This document shows, one piece after another, positions 45,639 through 56,352 of a stretch of DNA of 64,000 bases; positions within the stretch are counted from its first letter, which is position 1, and every line of letters starts with the position of its first letter. The notes under the pieces were generated by a model. That model was not told the DNA's origin. It saw only the letters and a program-made list of their open reading frames with translations, and did not search any database. The position numbers and the translations under genes are program-made. Source of the DNA: Gymnopus androsaceus JB14 (taxonomy: Eukaryota > Basidiomycota > Agaricomycetes > Agaricales > Omphalotaceae); NCBI GenBank assembly GCA_009733575.1, contig ML769520.1:62001-126000 (forward strand). Direction: 5' to 3'.

Positions 45639-46894
45639 TCACTGAGGGGGGTTCAACGACTGCTGCATCTGCATCTGCTGCATTTGCATCTCCATCTCTT
45701 CGGGGCTCAACGCAGAGCTCTCGATCATCACACCCACACCGACTTTAGCAGAGTTCTATGGACAGCAAGCTCAGCATGGTATCGTCATAATTAGTCGCAG
45801 AACTTACCTTGAAGTGGTCAATCTCTCCCGACATCAAAAAGGCAAAGGTAGGCGTGAAACGCTGTTCCAGAAGGGCAGAAACTTTCCCCGTCGAGTCTAA
45901 TTGGGCCCTAAAAGTCGAGAGACGGAGATCGTACTTGGCACCCAAAGTAGCTATCGCGTCTCTACGCATGGGAGTAACTACGAGCTGCAAATCCGCCGCG
46001 AAATCAACCTTTTCGCTGAGCTTCTGCCAGTACGTCGCCTGGACGATACCCGCAGGCTGAACCTGAGCAGTAGCGATCCAAGACTTGTCAGACCCTGTGT
46101 ACTTGGCAATATATGTAGCCACTATTTCTGGCATGCTGGGAGTTGGACGTTGGACTACCAATTCGGTGCCGCAAGCAAAGTTTTTGGTGAGGGATTGAAG
46201 GTAGCTGCCGACAAAAATACCAGTCAGGTCCGTAGGCCATGGGTTGACTGCTTTTAAGTTGATGTTGAAATCTTGGCCGTTATAGTCTTGCTCGAGCTGT
46301 AAAAGATTGTGACCTGGTGTTTGGGACAGCTAGAAAATTGGTTAAAACCACAGCGAGAGCAAGAAAAGAGGCCAAACGTACCTGAGCTTGTGCTTTTGAG
46401 ACGTGTCCAGACGCCCAACCCTGATTTACACGAGCGCTGACGTTTCCGTCATGGTCAACACCCCCTTGAAGGAAGACCTGGAATACATAAGCACAAGAGT
46501 AACATGAGAAGGAAAAAAGTTGGTACATTTTCAGTGGCATATATAGCGCCAAAGTTGTAGGATGAAGGCATGTTCTGTGCACCCAAAGCAAACGAATGTG
46601 TCACTTGGAACAGTGGACTCATTGACATGCTTTTTGTGAGATCAGCACGACCGCCATCAAACGCGTAGTTGGTCAAGTGTGTCGCTGTGAACCAATTTGA
46701 GTCGGAAAAATAACAAGTAAAATCACATTGAACGTACTTTTGACCTCTTTCTGAAGGTTTTCGACTGAGCCGGGGTTAGGTAGGCCAAGCTCTGCTCTCC
46801 ATTTTGAAAAGCGGTTCAAATAGCTCGAGAAGGGATTTGAACTAGTTGACGAAGAGGAGGGGGGAGGAGATAAGTACGGGTTGGGAGAGGTCAT
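45639..46894 (-). CDS. tom40: Mitochondrial import channel TOM40
   Basis: The beta-barrel pore of the outer-membrane translocase through which nearly all mitochondrial precursors enter. The start at 46894 gives MTSPNPYLSPPPSSSS (an in-frame Met lies 18 bp upstream). Typical TOM40 segments follow: FSKWRAELGLPNPGSVENLQ, FDGGRADLTKSMSMSPLFQV, THSFALGAQNMPSSYNFGAI, LQGGVDHDGNVSARVNQGW, FNINLKAVNPWPTDLTGIF and YDLRLSTFRAQLDSTGKVSA, ending GVGVMIESSALSPEEME. The extreme C terminus is a Met/Gln run (EMQMQQMQMQQSLNPPQ) before the stop at 45639-45641. Four or five introns, all in frame. The length (about 340 residues) is normal for the family. Confidence 0.95.
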
Positions 46895-47448
46895 GGCAAT
46901 CCGAAAACTCAAGCACGAAAATTCGTCACAAGAAAAGCGCCGGAGCGTCGGCCAAAGTCGGCAGAGAGACTTCCTATCTTATCTTATCTTCGCGCGCTAA
47001 TCCAGCGCTAATCGACTTAGTAGTCACCAATGTTTTGTTATTTTTTGTTGTTTGGTTTCCATATCGATGATACAACGCAATCGTCATTATTTTATTAATT
47101 CATTCCAGACAAAACAAGAAATCCAGACATGAAGTCATTCTCATATCCTGGCGTCGCCAAACAGAATCGTCGCATTTCCAACTCTCCTACACAGGCTTCT
47201 TCTACTGTAACGTGGTCCTGCCTCGTCCCACAGCCTGATCGTCACTACATCGATATATCTCCCGCAGCTCAGATATTATTATCTAGCCCCGAACGTAACG
47301 CCGGTGGAACGGATCCGCAATTCAATTACATTACAATTACAATTATAAGTGCTGCGCTTGAATTCCTTCTTATACTTGTACATACCCTTTCGAATTTCTT
47401 TCCAGCTCTATTTTTCTTTTCTCAAGGTCTCCCTTGTCATCCTCGAGT
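46895..47448. promoter_or_regulatory. Divergent intergenic region between TOM40 and the first mannosyltransferase
   Basis: About 550 bp containing both promoters. No gene supported. An AT-rich segment with repeated TTACAATTACAATTA lies near 47323-47345. Confidence 0.45.
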
Positions 47449-49546
47449 ATGACTGTCCTATGGCCCATTTCTACTCCCAAGCGGTACATAACAGTGGTTC
47501 TCGTCGCCGTCGTACGTATCCAGCCCCATACGATCGCGTCATATTGCTGACCTTAGTGACCGACGTCTCAGATAGCGCTTCACTATATCCTGACCATTGC
47601 TAACGATGACTATAGCCGGCTTTCGTCCTTCAGTAATATTAGCGGACAGTTGCGGGCGGGTGAAAAAGCTAGCAATGATATAATATCAACACCCAACTAC
47701 AACCCTTTGCAGACATATCCTAACGCGACAGGTCATCGAGCAAATGCAACATTTGTGCTACTAGCTCGCAACAGTGATTTGGTCGGCGTGTTAAACAGTA
47801 TGCAATCTGCAGAGGACCGTTTCAATAGGTATTACAACTATCCCTGGGTTTTGCTCAACGAGGAGCCTTTCACGGAAGAATTCAAGGAGTACGTCTACGT
47901 TCACTCTACTTCGTTTGCTCCACTAACCTTTATCTTCTGTGTATACAGGCGTGTCAGTGTGCTGACAAGGGCACCGATCTCTTTCGGTCTAATACCGAAG
48001 GAGCACTGGTTCCAACCCGACTGGATCGATGAAGAACGTGCCCGTGCGGGTCGCCAGAAGATGATGGCACAGAGGATTATTTATGGAGGTAAGCTCCAAC
48101 TTTCTATCACCGGAAACACTTCGCTTGACGCGTTGTCATTGCTGCACAGGAAGCGTCTCGTGAGTTTTTCACTTACTCTATACGCCACTCAACGGTAACT
48201 CAGCTCGGTCCGCCCTGTCAAGCTATCGCAACATGTAGGTTTTTCATATACTCTGTACCTATCGGTGTAACTAACTCAAATGCGGTCCAGGTGTCGTTTC
48301 AACTCTGGGGTGAGTTTGTTTATCTCAGTGACAGTATTGGGGTGGAGCTGATGTCAACTCTTTCAAGTTTTTCTTTCGACATGAATTGCTACAGCCATAC
48401 CGGTGAGCTTCTCCTATGGCGTTGGAGAGATCCACTTGCAATCCCATGATGTACCACGCGTCGAGGTGGGGCTGCAAGTAACTCTCGTGGCGCAATTTCT
48501 TATAATCAAGCTCGCAACTGATTTATTCATTATCTCAAGTTATTACTGGAGAGTCGAGTAAGTCCTACCCTCTATTTTTTCTATTTAATCTCATGTCTCT
48601 TCGGGTTCCAGACCTGATGTCAGATTCTTCTGTGATCTGAACTATGACCCATTCTTGTATATGCAGGAACACGAAAAGGTGTACAGTACGTTGAAAGCTC
48701 TTTTGTCGCCTCCGGGCCTTGATTGACTAAATCTATTAGGTTTCACGATATCGCTCTTTGAGTGGGAACCAACAATACCTACATTATGGCAAACTGTGAA
48801 AGGTGAGTGGTCACCGGTACTTTATATTATCTATAAATAAATATTCCAACTTTCAGATTTCATGGCTGAATACCCACAATACGTGGAGAACCACAATGCC
48901 ATGGATTTCCTTTCCAATGATGGTGGTAGATCGTATAATCTTTGCCATTGTACGTTGCATGCATTCTTTCCGCTTGCTATTCGCGCTCATGAATCTTATC
49001 AAGTCTGGAGTAACTTTGAGATCGCGGACATGGACTTTTGGAGAAGTGAGGCATATACTACGTTCTTTGAGTACCTCGAACTCAAAGGCGGTTTCTATTA
49101 CGAGGTTCGCGTGAAGATCATCCTTTTAAACGTTCGATCTTTTTTGATTGTTTTCTCAACATATAGAGATGGGGTGATGCAGTATGTCCTTCAATCGCAT
49201 GCATTTTTCAGTAATACTAACCCAGCATCACAGCCTGTCCACTCGATAGCCGCAGCGCTGTTTGCTCGTAGAGATCAAATACATTTCTTCCGGGACATTG
49301 GCTACAGACACGACCCATTCCAACATTGCCCGTCCGGAGATCAGTGGAAACAAGGTATGCTATTGAGTTTTAGTCTGGTTTGGCACTCTTTGAACGAACT
49401 TCTGCTTTAGGACGCTGTGCATGCGACCAGACGGATACATTTGGTATGATACACTTTTTTTCCCCCTCATTCGTGCTGATCTGAGCTTTCTTCAGACTAT
49501 ACACCCAACTCCTGTCTAAAGAAGTTTGAGCAGCTGTTCTCATAGC
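47449..49546 (+). CDS. GT15 alpha-1,2-mannosyltransferase (KRE2/MNT1/KTR family), copy A
   Basis: A Golgi type-II membrane enzyme that adds mannose from GDP-mannose to O- and N-glycans of wall proteins. The start at 47449 gives MTVLWPISTPKRYITVVLVA, a membrane anchor completed after the first intron (IALHYILTIANDDY). Motifs: [86 protein letters not shown] (with the metal/nucleotide-site region), [53 protein letters not shown] and HCPSGDQW, stop at 49544-49546. Three consecutive tiny exons (10, 12 and 19 nt at 48150-48159, 48223-48234 and 48291-48309) are needed for [14 protein letters not shown]. The next gene is its tandem paralogue. Confidence 0.9.
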
Positions 49547-49913
49547 ACACACTAGCTTCAAAAACTAGTTGTTCATTACTAACTTATCTACTGGGAAGCT
49601 TGCTGGCATTTATTTGCTAAGGGTGTACGATAGATAGATGCTTGCGCGGTATTCGTAGGCCGAGATAGATGCACCGCTGGGCAGGATAATCTACTTGTAG
49701 ATCATATATACACATTCGATGTACAGTATGTAGTAGTTATTGCCAGCTGTGGATAGCATGTAGCAATGAACCTACTAGAGCCGCCATCACCAATCTGAGG
49801 CGGGATTGATGGCGGGACTCGATCTAGAAATGATTCCCACGTGGGTTTGACGGCGACTGCGGGTGCGGTGCATGTCACACTTCCATTCCTCCTCTTGACT
49901 TTACTCTTCCAAA
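49547..49913. promoter_or_regulatory. Spacer between tandem mannosyltransferase genes
   Basis: About 370 bp holding the 3' UTR of copy A and the promoter of copy B. No other feature recognised. Confidence 0.4.
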
Positions 49914-51704
49914 ATGATGACGCCTATGCGTTATGTTGTGCTCGTGCTGGCCATGGTTGTGCGTATTCATTGCGGCGCTCTTCAATTCCTCATCTCAAGA
50001 GCTTTCCATATTTCAGATCAGTTTACACTACATTCTAAGCTTTACACATGAAGGATATGGGCAAGCCACTTCAATCTCGAAATTGAAGGACCAGTGGTCT
50101 GCTGGTGGACCACCATACAAGACCCCGGTCCCTGAAGAATACTATGTGGTGGACGATGCACCGCCCACCAGCCGCAGAGCAAATGCTGCAATTGTCATGC
50201 TTGGTGCGTATGTGGGACTCTAGTCCTCAGAACATACCGTTGACTTTTTTCTCGCAGCACGAAACAGTGATTTGAATGGAATTGTCGTTAGCATGAAGCA
50301 AATGGAAGACCGATTCAACAAGAAGTTTCGTTACCCTTATGTCTTCTTGAACGAGGAGGAATTTTCAGAGTCGTTCAAGAGGTAGGCTAATTGACCTTGC
50401 CCACGTAGCCGATTCTAATGCAAAGAACCCCTTAGCCGTATTACGGAACTTACGAATGCCAAAGTAGAATTTGGCCTTATTCCAAGGGAGCACTGGTACC
50501 AACCAGATAGTATTGACGAAGAGAAGGCCTCAGCTGCTCGGCAATCCATGGTGAAAAACAATGTCATCTATGGAGGTATGTCGTGTGCAGTCTGTGTTTT
50601 CAACGAGATAGTAACACATAGTCTTTTGCAGGAAGTGTACCGTATCGCAACATGTGCCGTTTCAACTCTGGTGTAGGTTTATTCCTTTGGTCACTCTGAT
50701 GTCTTATTCAATGATTGTCGATGCCTAGTTCTTCTACCGACACCCACTTCTCGACCAATACAAGTACTACTGGCGAGTAGAACCTAGCGTTACGTTCTTC
50801 TGTGACCTCGACTATGACCCCTTCTTGATCATGCAAGACCAGAACAAAGTCTACGGTGAGTTTTCCCTCGCTCATATCCAGAGACGACGTTGAATATTGT
50901 TGTCCAGGATTTACTGTGTCATTGTACGAATACGAGGCTACTATCCCCAGTTTGTGGCAGGCAGTCAAAGGTGATTAGTCTCCCCACTTCATTGACAACT
51001 TTCCTCACGTGAATTTATGGCAGAATTCATCTCCGACAACCCAGACCTTGTGTCTCCTGACAACGCCATGGCTTTCCTCTCGGACGATGGCGGGGAGAGC
51101 TACAACAGATGTCACTGTGAGTTGAACGCCTACGTCGCTATTAAACCCAAGCTCATTCCATATAGTCTGGTCCAACTTTGAAATCGGTGACTTGGATTTG
51201 TGGAGAAGTGAAGCTTACATGAAGTTCTTTGATCATCTGGACAAAAAGGGTGGTTTCTACTATGAGGTGCGTTTCCGTCTTTTGCGCTGTTCATCGATGT
51301 TGATCAAGGTTCTATAGCGTTGGGGAGATGCACCGGTTCACTCCATTGGCGCAGCGCTGTTTGCTAGGAAGGATCAGATTGTAAGTGAACAGGAATCAGA
51401 GTCATAATTTGAATTGACGTTCTTGTGTTATCCCTAGCACTTCTTCAATGATATCGGTATGACCAAACGCATCCATCGTCCGTTACACTTCTTTTCTTAC
51501 TTTTTCTCTTCAGGATACCGGACATGAACCTTTCCAGCATTGCCCGCAAGGCGAAGCCCACTCAAGAGGGAAATGCTGGTGTGATTCTTCTCAAAACTTC
51601 GGTTCGTATTCGCTTCTTATGTACATCCAACTTCACGTTCTAACCTTTCTTTAGACTACGAATGGTATTCGTGTCTGAACCGATATGATAAGATGTTTCA
51701 ATAG
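49914..51704 (+). CDS. GT15 alpha-1,2-mannosyltransferase (KRE2/MNT1/KTR family), copy B
   Basis: Same family and orientation as copy A. The start at 49914 gives [15 protein letters not shown], spliced to [19 protein letters not shown] to form the membrane anchor. Motifs: [70 protein letters not shown] in one uninterrupted exon, [76 protein letters not shown] and the end [15 protein letters not shown], stop at 51702-51704. Introns are conserved with copy A at the anchor, after NEExF, before GSV and before the final DY, but copy A has extra ones inside YRNMCRF. Diverged paralogue rather than recent copy; both look functional. Confidence 0.92.
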
Positions 51705-52362
51705 ATAGCAGAATGGACAATGTACTTTTTTATGCTTAGCTAGTCTCTCGATTACCTGTCTCCTATAGCGCACTGCTAATTCATAATTTATGTTTGGAAC
51801 AATCCGTGATTTTTGGGGAGTGTGACAATTGTAGGTGGAAGCCAGGCGTTTTGTCACCAAACCAGCACGATCTCGCTCATGCTATGTACAGGCTCATTTG
51901 CTTAGAACTAGCCAGCTCCCGAATCCATTCATCCCCGATATTTTGTTAATTCAGCAAGTAATGGCACTAGGATAATACCACACTGGTTCCTTATTGGCGA
52001 AGCGTCTTCAACTCTCCCGCCATGAGCTGATGGTATAGAACCCAGTATCAACTTTCGCGGACTTTTCCAGCCACTCCTCGGTCCATTCAGAACGGAATCT
52101 AGCTCTCTGAAGTATGGACACCTTCGTATGCGTTCCGCTCTGGTTCGCTCAAGCTATTAATTATTTGCTACTAATGAAGACGCTAGATCCTGACTGGTTA
52201 TACCCTCGTATGCTCGAAACGGCTAGAGCAAGAAGAAAAAAGGAAAGCGGAGAAGCAGAAACGAGGTGTTCGGTTGTACTGATCATCGAGATGGTATGCT
52301 CTTTTTTTTCATTTAACATGAGTGCCAAAGCACCTCGAATCTGGCAGCATACGGTACACATA
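51705..52362. other. Intergenic region between converging GT15 and PIK1 genes
   Basis: About 660 bp containing both 3' UTRs. Short open frames here have no domain or splice support. Confidence 0.5.
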
Positions 52363-55300
52363 TCATAATATCGATTGGGAGTAATATTGATACTGAGGAT
52401 CAGAGAGTAAGTAGACTGAGGAGGAACGAACTTTCGATGTAAACTCACTGAATCGTACAGCCTAGTCCAGTGCGACCCCAAAGATGTATCAATCAATCGA
52501 TCCACCAATTCCCCGACTAGAGAATGTGTTAGGGTTGGTTGGAAACGATCCCGAAGTTGGGCAGCTGTCTGATCTCCGAAGGCTGCGAAACAAGGAAGGG
52601 TAGAATCTGAAATATAGCAAACAACATTGAGATTTCATTGCCCGTTACTCGCACAGGTGAACTAACCTTTTTGCATTAATTCCACCATAGCTAAAGGGAG
52701 AAAATAAGCGTTTCAATTCAACTAGGCACACACAGACACGTACTGATGATTCGGTCGCAGTGCTTTCTAGCCGCTTCAAACCCTTCTCTAAACAATTTCC
52801 GAAACTCTAGAAAAGGTGCACCATCAACTCCTCCTAGTACTTCAATGTACTCTGCGGGTAATTTAAACGGCGCTGCTTCAAATCTGATATTTCCCGGGGT
52901 GTTCGCTAGCATGAAACCAAAATCTATGTGGATGAGATGACCGTCTCTATCCAGGAGAATATTCCGTTGTGGCGATCTTTGATTTGCAAGAGATAGGTTA
53001 CGATCGAATATCCTGGGAGGACGTTAAATATGTAAGAGAGTGAAAATATATATCAATGAACCTACCAGCTAGAGATTTTGCGAAATTCCTCTGAGCTCTA
53101 GCGAATTTGGCGGATGAAGGATCACCGTAGGTCTAATAATACAGGTCAGTACAAGCTTCAGAAGCATATATCTAATACAAACCGATCTAAAGTGGTCAAA
53201 CAGTGTAACATGTCCGAATCGACCTTCAGCTATTCGTCGAGCGTATTCGGATTTCTTGATGGAGTGTATAGAGACAGCATCGGTGATCGTTTCTACCAGT
53301 CCCGACGAACCACCGGTTATCAGTATCCGGAAGCTGCAAGAGTTGGTTTTTCAGGACCGGGACTAAAGGATAGAAAAACTCACTATCGAATCCAGCATTG
53401 ACAGCTTTCTTCCTCCCATATTCGTTGAAACTGATGGATCAGTTGAACAGCCAATTGCTCTTGACGGAGATCTCCACCGGTTTTTACAATCACTGAGACG
53501 CAGTCCCAATTTGCTAGATATACATGTTAGCCTATGTACACGACCGGGTTCTATATCCTCACCAAGGTGACCATAAGGGGATCCATGTCGTATTCGACTC
53601 TGGAAATCACATCAACCGGTAAACTACACAAACAAGGTTTCAATACACACCTTCTTCGCCGTCCATGACTCGCTAAACACCACCGCAGAAGGATCAGCTT
53701 TGCTAATTTCCCGCCTGATGATCCCTTCGTCTTCCGCGGTCTTCATCCCTCCACTGATATCCCCAATCCGAATGATACTCTCCGTCTCCCGATTCTCCCG
53801 CATATGCGCCATCCTTTCCTCTTCTAACGCCAGCATCTCCTGCATGATTCGATCTCGAATAGCCGATGCTTCGGAGAACTGTAACCGCATCCTGCTTGGT
53901 CCGGATTTACCAAAGTCCTGCGACCCACCAGCGATGCCAGTTCCTGTCCTCCTAGACTGCATTAGGGGCGCTTTTTGGTGGCTCGGTAGAGCTGGAGAAG
54001 CCAGTTCGAGCCAGGGATCCAGCTTAGCGGGCCCGATTGAGAAGCATCAGCGGTAGAACCATTGGTTGGTTCTCGGACGAGGTTGGCGTTTAGCTGCGCG
54101 AGCATGATCGCTGCTGTCCGCATCCGCTCCGAATACTCGTCGAGAGAAATCGAGTAGGGAGTTTCCACTGGATTCTGAACCTTCCGGGATGGAATTTTCC
54201 AGTTGCAAATTCAGAGGAGGGGGTATTCTAGGCGTGTACTTGTCCGCGGTTTCAAGACTCGGAGATGCATTCACCGATGACGGACGAGACCAAGCTGCTC
54301 TATCAAGGTCTTTGTTTTTGGGAGGAGGCGGTAGGACAATCGATTCTGAGAGATCGAATGGCTGAGAGAGAAGGGATTGGTCTGGGCCGTACACCTGTTC
54401 GACAAGATCCATCTCCTCCTCCTCATCGGGGGATGTAGGTGTGGGAGGTATCACTGATAATGAATTCCTTGGGAAGAGTGTAGATTTTTCGTCGCGGGAC
54501 ATGTCGGTATCCTGGAGTGAATCGGATTTGCTTTTGTGCCGGAGTGGAAGTGGTAATACGGGGTTGAATGGATTGAGATCTCGAGACGCGCCGGATCGCT
54601 CATCTTCGCTGAGGATGATTTTCTTCAACACCTCCTTGTTCCCTCGCTTCTGTGGATCAAAATCAAGATCATCGTTGAGAATTTCCATGTATAGTAAGTA
54701 AGGGGCTCGTTCTGCAGAGTTGAGAACGACGCTTTCCCCAGGAGGTATCCGAACGATGCGGTGATGATGAGCATGCTGCGAAGAGTCTGACGACGTGCAC
54801 CACATCGGCATACATACCTGTCGTGAAACATAAGTCGACCAAAAAGATGGTGATATAGTAGAGTTACCTCGGCCGGTAGTTTATGGTTAAGTGAGGTCAG
54901 TTCCGCTCTTAGGGCGCTCACACGGGCAGGCCTCGGAACCACCAGCAACCGGTTGGAGATGTTCTCGAGAGAAAGAATAAATTGTACCTAACAAAAGATG
55001 TCAGTCAATCACTTACGGTAAATGATATAACCCACTTCGGAGCGACAATAGTGGCCTTTCAATAGATGAATTTGAGATGGCATATCGTAGGTTTGTAATA
55101 ACACGTCTGCGTGATTATATGAGGCTGTCCTTAGAGGAGCACGAGCAGAAGATATGGATGGTGATGATTGGTAGGGAGTGATGGTCTCTGGCTGTTCGGC
55201 ATCTAGCTGGCCCAGGGGGATCCTCGGAATGACGGGACCGCCGTAAACCGCGAATATGTAATGGGAGAGCCGGTACAGTTTGGGCGGGACCCATTGCACG

Positions 55301-56158
55301 TCGACGAGACAATATTAAAGGCTCGGATGGTTCTGATTCGGGAGATGGTGGACTGTCTTCAGCGCTGTCGGGAGGATTCTCTAGCTCGTCATCCGCGGAG
55401 TCAGGGCTCGCGATTCGACCGACACCCATAGCTGAATCTTGTTCCTCCTGCTCGATGCTTTTAAACTCTGACAGCGCTGCATCATCCGCACGGCCTTGCT
55501 CAATGGCCACTTGACCCATAATATCCGTTAGCCGGGGCATAGCAGGTGTGCCAGCGAGAACCATTGCAATCCCAATAAGTGCTGGCTCCATATGAGGCTT
55601 GACTTTCTTGCGGGAGAATCGAGAACTGAACGGGACGTTCATGGTTGAATATGGGGCCACTTGCGGAGGTAAATCACCGAAGATGATTTCGTGGCACTTG
55701 TGAAGAACTCGTTGGCATATGACAAAGGAAGATGAATTATGAGGTGAGTTGGAAAGGTCCTTCAAGGCAGCCTGCATGAACCATAAGGTCTGAGGGAGAG
55801 TTGAGCAATTGAGAAGAATGAATCGAGGAATATGGTCGTACGATCATGGCGATGTGAGTAGATTTCTGGGCAATTTCTACGACGAAGCATTCCAGTGCTC
55901 TAGATTTGGATGGTCTGGTGAGAAGAAGATGGCTGTATAAAGTCAAACTATGAATAAAAGAGAAGAACAAAGCGACGAATACCAAACGAAGCCCCAAACA
56001 TCGCGCAGCTCCGAGATTTCGAAGTCCCTAAGCCTTCGGGTTATGTAGTATGTGATACCTATGTTATCAGCATATATTGTGAGGTACTGAAGGGCCACTT
56101 CAACTGTGAAGAACGAAGGAGTTAGAAATAAGCGGAGGAGCAATCCATGAGTCGACAT
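52363..56158 (-). CDS. pik1: Phosphatidylinositol 4-kinase, PIK1/type III beta
   Basis: Makes PI4P at the Golgi and in the nucleus. The start at 56158 gives MSTHGLLLRLFLTPSFFTVE, followed by the lipid-kinase unique domain (ALQYLTIYADNIGITYYITR, SRALECFVVEIAQKSTHIA, QRVLHKCHEIIFGDLPPQV). Then WVPPKLYRLSHYIFAVYGG, SQIHLLKGHYCRSEVQFILS, a Ser/Pro-rich linker near 54050-54600 and the catalytic domain: VIVKTGGDLRQEQLAVQLIH, YLLQIKDRHNGNILLDRDGH (catalytic DRHN), LIHIDFGFMLANTPGNI (activation loop DFG), EYIEVLGG, and the C-terminal HWTRLYDSYQYYSQSIL joined across an intron, stop at 52363-52365. One base too many near 55300 shifts the frame before QWVPPKLY. An apparently normal gene otherwise. Confidence 0.93.
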
Positions 56159-56352
56159 TGAGCATTGGTTTGGGATCGTGACTGTAAGAGGAAGGAGACA
56201 AGCGCAAGCGCCGAAAAGATTTCACAGGCGCTTCCCCTTTACTTATACCGTCACTTTAAAGTGGCAGCGGCTGCAGGTCGCTTTGCCCTCCGTAAGTATG
56301 GCCTTAATATACTCTATTTTGTCTACTAATTATGTCCTTGTTGACAGTTTTA
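56159..56352. promoter_or_regulatory. Short bidirectional promoter between PIK1 and the Ser/Pro-rich gene
   Basis: Only 194 bp lie between the divergent start codons. A possible 5'-UTR intron of the plus-strand gene (GTAAGT at 56293 to CAG at 56346) would leave even less for the promoter. Confidence 0.5.
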
